NCBI GenBank assembly: GCA_022425485.1
Contig: JAKMFL010000057.1
Span: forward strand, 1-64,000
Length of the DNA stretch: 64,000 bases
Direction of reading: 5' to 3'
Source of the DNA: Alphaproteobacteria bacterium
GTDB taxonomy: Bacteria > Pseudomonadota > Alphaproteobacteria > Puniceispirillales > Puniceispirillaceae
A program made the translations under genes and the position numbers. This document shows positions 54,040 through 62,560 of the stretch, piece after piece. The notes under the pieces are model-generated. The model saw nothing but the letters and a program-made list of their open reading frames with translations. It searched no databases and was not told the origin of the DNA. Positions within the stretch are counted from its first letter, which is position 1; each line of letters starts with the position of its first letter.

Positions 54040-56517
54040 ATGAGGTTGCCGCAACAATTTGCTGACTGGTTTGAGGCGAAGGGGTGGACAGCTTATCCCC
54101 ATCAGCTTGATATTTTTGCGCAATCTGCTGCTGGGCGGTCAGTATTACTGGTTGCCCCTACTGGGGCGGGTAAAACCTTGTCTGGGTTCCTGCCTAGCCT
54201 GATTGAGCTTAGCCAAAACCCGCAAGACGGCCCACAAGAAGGTCTACATACACTCTATCTCTCTCCTTTAAAGGCACTAGCGGTAGATATTGCGCGCAAC
54301 CTTGAAACCCCTGCACAGGAAATGGGACTGGATATCACCATCGAAACGCGCACAGGCGATACGCCGCAAGCCAAGCGCAATCGGCAACGTGTCTCGCCGC
54401 CTAATATTTTGCTTACTACCCCTGAGTCGCTTGAGCTGATGTTGAGCTGGCCTGATGCAGGAAAATTATTTGGGCAGCTTCGGTATATCATCATTGATGA
54501 AATTCATGCGCTCGTGGGAAGCAAACGTGGAGATTTGCTCGCCTTATCCCTAGCTAGCCTGCGCCATATTGCCCCCCTCAGCCAAAGCATCGGTCTTTCT
54601 GCGACCATTGCTGAGCCCGAAGAAATGCGCTGCTGGCTATCGGCAAAAATAGATGAGGTAGCCATTGTTCAGCCGCGCCTTGATAAAGATATTCATATCA
54701 ACATTCTAGACAGCAAGGCAGCCTATCTGCCATGGGCAGGTCATAGTGCGTTATATGCCGCAGCAGAAATCTATGCCTTGATAAAAGAAAAGCGCCCTGC
54801 CCTGATATTCGTGAATACCAGAGCGCAGGCAGAAATGATGTTTCAGGCATTATGGCGCGAAAATGATCTAAATTTGAAGATTGGCTTGCATCACGGCTCA
54901 TTAGATGTTGGCCAGAGAAGGCGCATTGAAGCGGCCATGGCACGCTCTGAGCTAGATGCGATTGTTGCTACTTCCTCGCTTGACCTTGGCATTGACTGGG
55001 CAGATATCCAGCTGGTTATTCAAATTGGCGCCCCAAAAGGTACCTCCCGCCTTATCCAACGTGTTGGACGGGCAGGTCACCAGCTTGATGCCCCTAGTCA
55101 TGCCGTGATTGTTCCGGCTAATCGGTTTGAGGTTCTAGAAGCGCTGGCCGCCCGCCTAGATGTGGAAGCTAACCGACTAGATGAAATGCCGCGCCATGCG
55201 GGCGCATTAGATGTGCTAAGCCAGCATATTGTTGGACGCGCCGTTGCTGGGCCGTTTGATGAGGATAAGCTCTACGCGCAGATTATAACAGCGCCGCCCT
55301 ATCGCCATTTATCGCGTGCAGATTTTGACAAGGTTCTCGATTTTGTAGCTACGGGTGGGTATGCGCTGTCTCATTACACCCAGTTTCAGAGGTTGGTAAA
55401 AGGGGTGGATGGGTTTTGGCGGCTCACCTCGCGCCGAGTAGCGACACGCTGGCGCATGAATATCGGTACTATCGTAGAAACCTCCACGATGAAGGTACGC
55501 ATGAAAGGGGCGGCGCCGCTAGGGGATATTGAAGAATATTTTGTTCAAAGCCTGACCGCAGGTGATAGCTTCATCTTTGCTGGACGCATTCTAGAATTTG
55601 TCGGGGTCAAGGCGCAGCAAGCGATCGTGCGCCCCTGTACAGCAAAAGAGCCAAAGGTACCTGCTTATGCTGGCGGACGCTTACCGCTTAGCCCGGGGCT
55701 GGCAATACGGGTACGCGCATTGCTGCAAGATCGAGAACTTCACCAATATCTGCCAATACAGGTTCGTGAATGGCTGCGCTTACAGGCAGAAAAATCAACC
55801 TTGCCGCCAGCCGATAAATTGCTGGTAGAAACCTTTAAGCGTGGCCAAAAATTTTATATGGCAGCTTATGGATTTGCTGGCCGGAATGCCCATCAGACTT
55901 TAGGTATGTTGCTTAGCCGAAGGATGGAGCGACAAGGCTATGGACCGCTTGGGTTTGTCGCAACAGACTATGCGATAGCTATCTGGTCACGCCATCAAGT
56001 CACCGCACCAGAAACGCTATTTTCCAGCGATATCTTGGGCGATGACCTAGAGGAATGGATGGCTGAATCCACCATGTTAAAGCGCAGTTTCTGGCAAGTT
56101 GCCATCATCGCCGGTCTGATAGATAAACGCGCACCGGGCCAAGAAAAGTCACAAAAACAGGTGACGATTAATTCAGACCTTATTTATGATGTGTTGCGCA
56201 CGCATCAGCCGCATCATCTATTACTTCAGGCCACACGCCAAGATGCCGCACGCGGGCTAACCGATATTCACAGGCTAGCTGACCTTCTGACCAGCTTTGA
56301 GGGAAATATTTTGCACAAAAACCTTAGCCGTATCTCGCCCTTATCTGTTCCCCTTCTCTTAGAGGTTGGGCGCGAAGCGGTCACCGCTTCGGCGGTAGAT
56401 GACCTTCTATCTGATCTAGAAGCCACTCTCTTAGAAGAAGCTTTTGGGGTAGAAGAAGCCCTTGGGGATAGCGGTGAGAAAAAATCGCGGCCTGCCTATC
56501 AGGGTCAGCTATTATGA
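54040..56517 (+). CDS. Ligase-associated DEXH-box helicase (Lhr-like)
   Basis: The 825-residue superfamily 2 helicase has Walker A VAPTGAGKTLSG, the DEIH box in IIDEIHALVGSKRGD, SIGLSATIAEPEE, and the C-terminal motifs ATSSLDLGIDWADI and LIQRVGRAGHQ. A winged-helix and Lhr-type C-terminal region follow. It is divergent from GST-exonuclease-ligase and coupled to pdeM downstream, so the cassette is split into two arms from one 159-bp promoter region. Confidence 0.93.
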   Translation: MRLPQQFADWFEAKGWTAYPHQLDIFAQSAAGRSVLLVAPTGAGKTLSGFLPSLIELSQNPQDGPQEGLHTLYLSPLKALAVDIARNLETPAQEMGLDITIETRTGDTPQAKRNRQRVSPPNILLTTPESLELMLSWPDAGKLFGQLRYIIIDEIHALVGSKRGDLLALSLASLRHIAPLSQSIGLSATIAEPEEMRCWLSAKIDEVAIVQPRLDKDIHINILDSKAAYLPWAGHSALYAAAEIYALIKEKRPALIFVNTRAQAEMMFQALWRENDLNLKIGLHHGSLDVGQRRRIEAAMARSELDAIVATSSLDLGIDWADIQLVIQIGAPKGTSRLIQRVGRAGHQLDAPSHAVIVPANRFEVLEALAARLDVEANRLDEMPRHAGALDVLSQHIVGRAVAGPFDEDKLYAQIITAPPYRHLSRADFDKVLDFVATGGYALSHYTQFQRLVKGVDGFWRLTSRRVATRWRMNIGTIVETSTMKVRMKGAAPLGDIEEYFVQSLTAGDSFIFAGRILEFVGVKAQQAIVRPCTAKEPKVPAYAGGRLPLSPGLAIRVRALLQDRELHQYLPIQVREWLRLQAEKSTLPPADKLLVETFKRGQKFYMAAYGFAGRNAHQTLGMLLSRRMERQGYGPLGFVATDYAIAIWSRHQVTAPETLFSSDILGDDLEEWMAESTMLKRSFWQVAIIAGLIDKRAPGQEKSQKQVTINSDLIYDVLRTHQPHHLLLQATRQDAARGLTDIHRLADLLTSFEGNILHKNLSRISPLSVPLLLEVGREAVTASAVDDLLSDLEATLLEEAFGVEEALGDSGEKKSRPAYQGQLL

Positions 56518-56523
56518 CCAGTT

Positions 56524-56583
56524 CCGCATGGATAATAGGGGCCCCGCATGGATAATAGGGACCCAGCATGAATAAAGGGAAGC
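56524..56583 (+). repeat. 20-bp tandem repeat, three copies, over the pdeM start
   Basis: Units at 56524, 56544 and 56564 share GCATGGATAATAGGG; the third is diverged (GCATGAATAAAGGG). Each carries an ATG and an AGGG ribosome-binding-like site, so the third unit contributes the pdeM ATG (56568) with the AGGG of the second unit as its probable binding site. The first two ATGs open frames that do not reach pdeM. Confidence 0.9.
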
Positions 56584-57269
56584 CTGTTATCGAAGCAGAT
56601 TTTTGCGGTGTGCCTATGCAATATCATGCAGATGCAAGCCTGTACCTGCCTGAAAGCAGCACGCTTTTAGTCTCTGATCTGCATCTAGAAAAGGGTAAGG
56701 CGCAATCAAAAGCAGCCCCCTTGCCCAGATTTGACACAAGTGAAGGCATTGCAAAACTATCTGCGGCTATTGCGCGTACAAATGCTAAAGAGGTGATTTT
56801 TTTAGGAGATAGTTTTCATACGAACTTGCATGCGTTTCAGCTGCCAGTCATTTTCCGGCAACAACTTCTAGACTTGGCAAAAGACAGGGCATTTATCTGG
56901 ATTACTGGAAACCATGACCCAGACTTGCCTGAATATTTGCCAGGCCAAATTGTGCCAAATTATACAGCTTCTGGCCTGTATTTAACCCACCAAATTGGGG
57001 AAGATGAGGCAAAATTTTCTGGTCTGATTTGTGGGCATTATCACCCTAAGGCGCGGATTTCTTTGCAAATTCGGAAAATAAGCGGCAAATGTTTTATTCA
57101 GGATGAAACACGGATGATAATGCCAGCTTTTGGCATTTTTACAGGGGGGCTAAATATTCTAGACCCCGCGATACAAAAGCTGCTCGGCAAAACGCAAATT
57201 GCCCATTTTTGTCATGCAGGCAAGATCTATAAATTTCCGGTAGATCGGAAAATCTTCTTAAAGAGCTAG
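56568..57269 (+). CDS. pdeM: Ligase-associated metallophosphoesterase PdeM
   Basis: The 233-residue calcineurin-like phosphoesterase has DLHLEKG near residue 37, GDSFHT, GNHDP and GHYHPKA, which supply the two-metal site. PdeM is the nuclease-like partner of the helicase, ligase and exonuclease. It starts 50 bp after the helicase, and its start lies inside a 20-bp repeat array. Confidence 0.9.
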   Translation: MNKGKPVIEADFCGVPMQYHADASLYLPESSTLLVSDLHLEKGKAQSKAAPLPRFDTSEGIAKLSAAIARTNAKEVIFLGDSFHTNLHAFQLPVIFRQQLLDLAKDRAFIWITGNHDPDLPEYLPGQIVPNYTASGLYLTHQIGEDEAKFSGLICGHYHPKARISLQIRKISGKCFIQDETRMIMPAFGIFTGGLNILDPAIQKLLGKTQIAHFCHAGKIYKFPVDRKIFLKS

Positions 57270-57316
57270 CGATTATAAGACGCTTCGAGCGTTAGGGTAA
57301 AAAAGGGACAGGTTAA

Positions 57317-58627
57317 ATGCGTATTGCGGTTATTGGCGCAGGTATATCAGGGCTAGGGGCGGCATGGCTTGCCAGCCGCGAACATCATGTAACATTATAT
57401 GAAAAAGCGCCGCGTATTGGCGGGCACGCGCATACGGTCGACGCGCATTTCAACGATGTCTCGATTGCCGTGGATACGGGCTTTATTGTTTATAATGAAG
57501 CTAATTATCCTAACCTTATCGGTTTATTTGATACATTGGGGGTCGAAACCCTGCCAACAGATATGTCATTTTCGGTATCTATGCGCGGGCAAAATTTCGA
57601 ATATGAAGGCTCTTTGCGCGGACTGATTGCACAACCCTCTAATCTTTTGCGCCCACGCTTCTGGTCAATGCTTTCAGGGCTCGTAAAATTCTATTCCACT
57701 GGCATGGCAGAAAAAGATAAAGGCCCGGCTGATGAAACCCTTGGCGGTTTTATCAAAAGATGCAAATTATCAGATGCGTTTGTTGAGGATCACCTGCTTC
57801 CTATGGGCGCAGCTATCTGGTCATGCCCAGCAGAAACAATGCTTGATTATCCGGTGCGCTCCTTCCTTCAATTTATGGAAAACCACCGCTTGATGGATTT
57901 TACCGGCCGGCCGATGTGGCGTACGGTCAAGGGCGGATCGCGTGCCTATGTTGACAAAATTGTAGCTGATTTAGGAGATGCAATAGAGGTAGATAGAAAT
58001 ATCACCGCTATTCGGCGCGAGGCAGGCGGTGTGGTGCTAACCATAGAGGGGCAAGGAGAGGTTTGGTACGACTATGCAATATTGGCCGCCCATGCCGATG
58101 AAAGCCTGTCCATGATAGAGGATGCGAGCCCCCAAGAACGCGATATCCTCTCCAGCTTTTCTTTTTCTGACAATCACGTCATCCTGCATTCTGACCCTAA
58201 ATTAATGCCCAAGCGGCGCGGCGCATGGGCCGCATGGAACTATCTAGAAAATCAGGATGAAACTCTAGCTGTGAGCTATTGGATGAACCGCTTGCAGAGT
58301 TTGGATGAGCGCTATCCATTATTTGTTACTCTAAATCCCGAGACGCGCCCAGATACCGCCCTCATTCACCGTGAAATTGATTATCAGCACCCTATTTTTG
58401 ATAGCAAAGCGATACAGGCACAAGAGCGGCTACAAGAGATTCAAGGCCAGAATGGGCTGTTCTGGTGTGGGGCGTGGACAGCTTATGGTTTTCATGAAGA
58501 TGGCCTGAAATCAGCGGTAGCTGTTGCCAAGAGCCTGCAAATTGACGTGCCTTGGAAAACCCCGACAAATGCTGTGGCGAACATAACACTTAATGGTCAT
58601 CAGCAGTTGCATAACAAACCTGCCTGA
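57317..58627 (+). CDS. NAD/FAD-binding amine oxidase-like protein (COG2907)
   Basis: The 436-residue protein starts with an FAD-binding motif (IAVIGAGISGLGAAWLAS) and continues in the COG2907 pattern (KAPRIGGHAHTVD, VDTGFIVYNEANYPNL, WSCPAETMLDYPVRSFLQFMENH). It heads the order COG2907-DUF1365-Cfa-DUF3833. In other proteobacteria this set is under the RpoE/ChrR singlet-oxygen response and belongs to unusual fatty-acid modification. The enzyme may act on the methylated acyl chain; that is inference. Confidence 0.88.
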   Translation: MRIAVIGAGISGLGAAWLASREHHVTLYEKAPRIGGHAHTVDAHFNDVSIAVDTGFIVYNEANYPNLIGLFDTLGVETLPTDMSFSVSMRGQNFEYEGSLRGLIAQPSNLLRPRFWSMLSGLVKFYSTGMAEKDKGPADETLGGFIKRCKLSDAFVEDHLLPMGAAIWSCPAETMLDYPVRSFLQFMENHRLMDFTGRPMWRTVKGGSRAYVDKIVADLGDAIEVDRNITAIRREAGGVVLTIEGQGEVWYDYAILAAHADESLSMIEDASPQERDILSSFSFSDNHVILHSDPKLMPKRRGAWAAWNYLENQDETLAVSYWMNRLQSLDERYPLFVTLNPETRPDTALIHREIDYQHPIFDSKAIQAQERLQEIQGQNGLFWCGAWTAYGFHEDGLKSAVAVAKSLQIDVPWKTPTNAVANITLNGHQQLHNKPA

Positions 58628-58665
58628 CATTACACTAGTTGAGGGGAATTAGGGGGCCGGCACCT

Positions 58666-59481
58666 ATGCATGATGCAGCATGTCATCTTGTTATATCAAA
58701 AATAACGCATATACGTTATGGGCCGCCTGCGCATGTTCTGCATCGTCCCGGCCTATCCATGCTTATTGATTTAGATCGGCTGGATGTTGCCGGCAAAATC
58801 AGTGCCTTTTTCTCTGTAAATCGCTTTAATCTATTCTCGATTCATGAGCGCGATTTCGGCATTAATCACAAATCTCACCCCGATAAAAGTGACCAGCCTG
58901 TGCCGCTTGCTGATTATATTCGCCAAATGGCCAGCCCCTATCTGAAAGGGCGGAAAATTGCCTCATTAAAGCTGCTGGCTTTCCCGCGCATTCTGGGCTT
59001 TGCTTTTAATCCCATTACTATCTATCTCGGTTTTGATGAAAAACAGCTTCCTTGTTTTTATGTCTATGAGGTGCATAACACTTTTGGCGACGCCCATTCC
59101 TATATAAGTGTAATAGGTGAAGGAGGGGCAAATACCCTGCAGAAAGTAGATAAACAGCTTCATGTTTCGCCATTTTTCTCGCTAGAGGGCTATTATCGAC
59201 TAGGGGTAAAACAGCGCGGTGATAGCCTGAATGTGCTGGTTAATTATGCACGCAACAAGAAACAGCTTCTAACCGCGCGCCTGCATGGCAGAATACAGAG
59301 TTTGCATACAGGAACGCTTCTTAAGGCATTGTTCCTGCAAGGGTTCTGGCCCCTTCGCCCCCTCCTATCTATCCATGTTGAGGCGCTAAAACTTTTTGTC
59401 AAAAAATGTCAATTTTATAAACGGCCTACCCCGCCATCGGCGCCAGCCACGCTAGCTACACCCTTAAAAACAAAGAGATGA
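58666..59481 (+). CDS. DUF1365 family protein
   Basis: The 271-residue protein matches DUF1365: THIRYGPPAHVLHRPGLSMLIDLD, RILGFAFNPITIYLGFD, VHNTFGDAHSY and HVSPFFSLEGYYRL. The biochemical role is unknown, but it is almost always encoded between COG2907 and a Cfa-like enzyme. ATG 58666, after AGGGGG, is preferred over a longer TTG frame. Confidence 0.88.
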   Translation: MHDAACHLVISKITHIRYGPPAHVLHRPGLSMLIDLDRLDVAGKISAFFSVNRFNLFSIHERDFGINHKSHPDKSDQPVPLADYIRQMASPYLKGRKIASLKLLAFPRILGFAFNPITIYLGFDEKQLPCFYVYEVHNTFGDAHSYISVIGEGGANTLQKVDKQLHVSPFFSLEGYYRLGVKQRGDSLNVLVNYARNKKQLLTARLHGRIQSLHTGTLLKALFLQGFWPLRPLLSIHVEALKLFVKKCQFYKRPTPPSAPATLATPLKTKR

Positions 59482-59491
59482 GTTTAAAAGA

Positions 59492-60685
59492 ATGATGTTA
59501 TTATCTGGTCAGAAATTAAAAGAAAAAGCGTTTTTAAAACTGCTATCACATCTAGAGTTCGGCGCGCTTGAGCTAACCCTGCCAAACGGGGAGAAACATC
59601 ACTTCAAAGGCCGTCAGGCAGGCCCGGATGGAAGCTTGCATCTTGTTACGCCAAAGGCACTTACCCGCCTGTTATCAGATGGAAAAATGGGGTTCTGTGA
59701 AGGATATATGGCAGGAGATTTGGATAGCCCTGATCTGTCAGCGCTTATTCAGCTAGCGGTGTTGCATGACGCCTATATTGAAGAAAATATGTCTTTTGGA
59801 AGTCTGCAAACCCTGCTGCGTAAAATTTTACATTGGCGCAACCGCAACAACAAAGCAGGATCGCGCCGCAATATCACTTACCATTATGACCTCGGCAATC
59901 AATTTTATGAAAAATGGCTAGATAATTCCATGACCTATTCTTCGGCAATTTTTGCGGATGGGGAAGATAGGTTAGATGCTGCGCAGCGCCGGAAATATAA
60001 ACGGCTAGCGGAACTTGCTGACATTCAGCCGGGTGATAAGGTGCTAGAAATTGGCTGTGGTTGGGGCGGTTTTGCAGAATATGCTGCCGCAGAGCGAGGC
60101 GCCTTAATAGATGGCATTACGATCAGCCCATCCCAACATGATTTTGCCAAAACACGGATTGAAAAAGCTGGTCTTGCTGAGAAGGCAAACATACGTATAT
60201 GTGACTATCGTGATCTGGATAAAACCTATGATAAAATTGTGTCTATTGAGATGTTTGAGGCCGTTGGCGAGGCCTATTGGCCAATTTATTTCGAAACGCT
60301 TTCTAAATGCCTAAAAAAAGGGGGAAAGGCTGCCCTACAGGTTATCACGATAGAGGATGCCGCCTTTCATGAATATAAAGCTCAACCAGATTTTATTCAA
60401 AAATATATCTTCCCCGGCGGGATGCTACCTTCGATGAAGATGCTCGAAAACCCGCTTGAAAATGCGGGATTAAAGCTAGATAAACATGACGGATTTGCGC
60501 TTGATTATGCCCGCACCCTCACCCATTGGCGAGAAAAATTCCTGTCAGCTTGGCCTGAGTTAAGCACCATGAATAAGTTTGACGAGCGTTTCAAACGCAT
60601 GTGGGAGCTTTATTTATGCTATTGCGAAGGCGGATTTCGGGCGGGCATGATCGATGTAAAGCAAATGCTGATCTCGCATAAGTAA
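59492..60685 (+). CDS. Cyclopropane-fatty-acyl-phospholipid synthase-like methyltransferase (second copy)
   Basis: The 397-residue Cfa family enzyme has ITYHYDLGNQFYEKWLDNSM, the SAM motif VLEIGCGWGGFAEYAA, VSIEMFEAVGEAYW and YIFPGGMLPSMK. It sits 10 bp after DUF1365 in the lipid cluster. In Rhodobacter a Cfa-like enzyme in a comparable RpoE-regulated set methylates an unsaturated chain as the first step to furan fatty acids. Whether this copy cyclopropanates or methylates cannot be told from the motif. Confidence 0.9.
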   Translation: MMLLSGQKLKEKAFLKLLSHLEFGALELTLPNGEKHHFKGRQAGPDGSLHLVTPKALTRLLSDGKMGFCEGYMAGDLDSPDLSALIQLAVLHDAYIEENMSFGSLQTLLRKILHWRNRNNKAGSRRNITYHYDLGNQFYEKWLDNSMTYSSAIFADGEDRLDAAQRRKYKRLAELADIQPGDKVLEIGCGWGGFAEYAAAERGALIDGITISPSQHDFAKTRIEKAGLAEKANIRICDYRDLDKTYDKIVSIEMFEAVGEAYWPIYFETLSKCLKKGGKAALQVITIEDAAFHEYKAQPDFIQKYIFPGGMLPSMKMLENPLENAGLKLDKHDGFALDYARTLTHWREKFLSAWPELSTMNKFDERFKRMWELYLCYCEGGFRAGMIDVKQMLISHK

Positions 60686-60772
60686 AAAGGCTTTTCACCA
60701 ACCGAAACACCCTAATCTGGGCTAGCGGGCAGCGCGTAACAAGGGCATTAATTAACTCGTGAAGGTATTTTT

Positions 60773-61255
60773 ATGTCCCCTGATGGCATCCCCGCAGATT
60801 TTCAGCTCACCAGTGAGACGTTTGATCCGGTACGTTTTTTCAGCGGAAAATTCGTTGCGCAGGGGATGTTCGTAGACCGTTTTGGTAGTGTGCAGCGCCG
60901 CTTTGCCGCAGAGGTAAACTGCCTAACTAACGATAATCAGACCAAATTGCATGAAGCCTTTATCTTTGATGATGGCGAGACAGAACATCGTGTCTGGACG
61001 ATTACCAGAAACCCAGATGGCAGCTATGTTGCGGACACAGATGATGTAGATGGTCGTGCCCTGTGCAGTGTGGACGGGCCGGTTTTCAAATTACGCTATG
61101 ATTTCTTTTTGAAAATGTTTGGCCGGCGTGTGAAGGTTAGATTCAACGATATCATGGTACGTCAGACAGATACCACGATATTAAACCGCGCTAAGGTATC
61201 AAAATTTGGCCTTTTATTAGGTGAGCTTGTTATCACTTTCACCAAAGCCAGCTAA
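60773..61255 (+). CDS. DUF3833 family protein
   Basis: The 160-residue protein matches DUF3833 (FDPVRFFSGKFVAQGMFVDRFGSVQRRF, then DDGETEHRVWTI, LRYDFFLKMFGRRVKVRFNDIMV). Family members I know are often lipoproteins. This one has no signal peptide or lipobox, and an in-frame TGA just upstream excludes a longer start. AAGG precedes ATG 60773. It ends the plus-strand lipid cluster and converges on the NTF2-like gene. Confidence 0.82.
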   Translation: MSPDGIPADFQLTSETFDPVRFFSGKFVAQGMFVDRFGSVQRRFAAEVNCLTNDNQTKLHEAFIFDDGETEHRVWTITRNPDGSYVADTDDVDGRALCSVDGPVFKLRYDFFLKMFGRRVKVRFNDIMVRQTDTTILNRAKVSKFGLLLGELVITFTKAS

Positions 61256-61299
61256 TCCCCCCCCAGCTAGAGTTCCGGCACTTATTTCTTTTAAAAATA

Positions 61300-61743
61300 T
61301 TAATGGCGTTTCGGCAAAGCGAAAAGCGTTAATAGCTTGCGGATAAAAAAGCCAGCTACAGGAATATTCGACAATAGCTGATGGGCGCTATCCCAATGGT
61401 CATGGTGCAAGACAAGCAAGCCATTTTCATCAAAAACAAGCTCACTCATCCCAACAAGATTAACCTCAAAGCTGGGGCGCGATTTCAGCTGGCCAGTCAT
61501 CTGCCATTTTATATAGCCAGCATTAGGCGATATAGCGACATCTTGAATGATGAATTTAGGGGCAAGCATAACCGCAAACATATGCTGAAAAATGGCGATA
61601 AAATCTTCTTTGCCTTCCAGCCGATTGAACGGGTCGATAAATACGACCTGCTCGCTGAGGCTAGCCTCTAGGGCGGTAAGATTGTCTGGTGTGAGAGCGG
61701 CAAATAACGCGGCATATTTCTGGGTGCTATCATGAATATCCAT
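61300..61743 (-). CDS. NTF2/SnoaL-like protein
   Basis: The 147-residue protein has the cone-shaped NTF2-like pattern (EQVVFIDPFNRLEGKEDFIAIFQHMF, and the ending VLHHDHWDSAHQLLSNIPVAG). Such a protein regularly accompanies an SDR near rpoE-chrR and the COG2907 cluster in gammaproteobacteria. Its ligand is unknown. It is the last gene of a three-gene minus-strand run with two SDRs. Confidence 0.82.
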   Translation of the reverse strand: MDIHDSTQKYAALFAALTPDNLTALEASLSEQVVFIDPFNRLEGKEDFIAIFQHMFAVMLAPKFIIQDVAISPNAGYIKWQMTGQLKSRPSFEVNLVGMSELVFDENGLLVLHHDHWDSAHQLLSNIPVAGFFIRKLLTLFALPKRH

Positions 61744-61785
61744 CTTGTCTCTTATCGCCCTTTTTAGACATCTTTGATTTATTGC

Positions 61786-62553
61786 CTAGCCGCGATGCTG
61801 ATGGCCGGTAAGTTTTGCTATCAGTTTTAAATAGCTGTTTGCGGGAAGCAGGCGCAACCATTTCATTTTGCGCACAAACCGCTTGGGAAAGGCAATCTCA
61901 AACTGGTCAGAACACAGCCCCTCAAATAGTTGTTTTGCAGCGACCTCACTAGAGATTAAATCAGGCATGATAAAATCATTTACTGCGGTTGCTTCGGTTT
62001 CCACAAAACCCGGATTGATCAGCTGAATTTTAATGCCTAATGGCGCAAGGTCAAAATAAATCGATTCGGCTAGGTTTTGGACTGCCGCTTTGGTCGGGCC
62101 ATAAGCTGCCGAGCGTGGTAGCCCGCGATACCCCGCTACCGAAGCCATAAACGCGATATGCCCAGATTTCCGAGCCACCATTTCAGGGATCAGCCCATCA
62201 AGACAATTCAGAATGCCGGTATAATTTACCGCCATATGCTGATGATAGACAGACAACTCAAAGGCGGCTGCATTTACCGGCTGATAGATACCTGCATTTA
62301 ATACGGCCATATCAATCTGGCCATTTTGGTCTTTTGCCAGATGCAGGGCTTTTATCACACTTTCATGTTCGCTAACATCTGCTTGTATAGCTGTGATGGT
62401 TGGATATTCCGCTTGCAAAGCTTCTAGCTTATCGCGCCGCCGTGCCACTGCACTTACGCGGTAACCCCTCGCTGCCATCACCCTAGCGAGGCTCGCCCCA
62501 ATGCCAGAACTAGCGCCTGTAATAAACACATGGCAGTCTATTTTCATAAACAT
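61786..62553 (-). CDS. Short-chain dehydrogenase/reductase of the lipid cluster
   Basis: The 255-residue SDR has FITGASSGIGASLARVM, VLNAGI, the Ser in FMASVAGYRG and Tyr/Lys in AYGPTKAAVQNL, so it is likely active. A C-terminal extension ends in a basic, possibly membrane-binding helix (FVRKMKWLRLLPANSYLKLI). ATG 62553 or 62547 is favoured; the longer frame runs through the neighbouring gene. It begins 7 bp after the end of the other SDR. Confidence 0.87.
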   Translation of the reverse strand: MFMKIDCHVFITGASSGIGASLARVMAARGYRVSAVARRRDKLEALQAEYPTITAIQADVSEHESVIKALHLAKDQNGQIDMAVLNAGIYQPVNAAAFELSVYHQHMAVNYTGILNCLDGLIPEMVARKSGHIAFMASVAGYRGLPRSAAYGPTKAAVQNLAESIYFDLAPLGIKIQLINPGFVETEATAVNDFIMPDLISSEVAAKQLFEGLCSDQFEIAFPKRFVRKMKWLRLLPANSYLKLIAKLTGHQHRG

Positions 62554-62560
62554 ATTCGCG

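Noticed and set aside
57270..57316. RpoE/ChrR-type promoter upstream of COG2907
   Set aside because: I could not find a TGATCC-like -35 with suitable spacing in this 47-bp gap.
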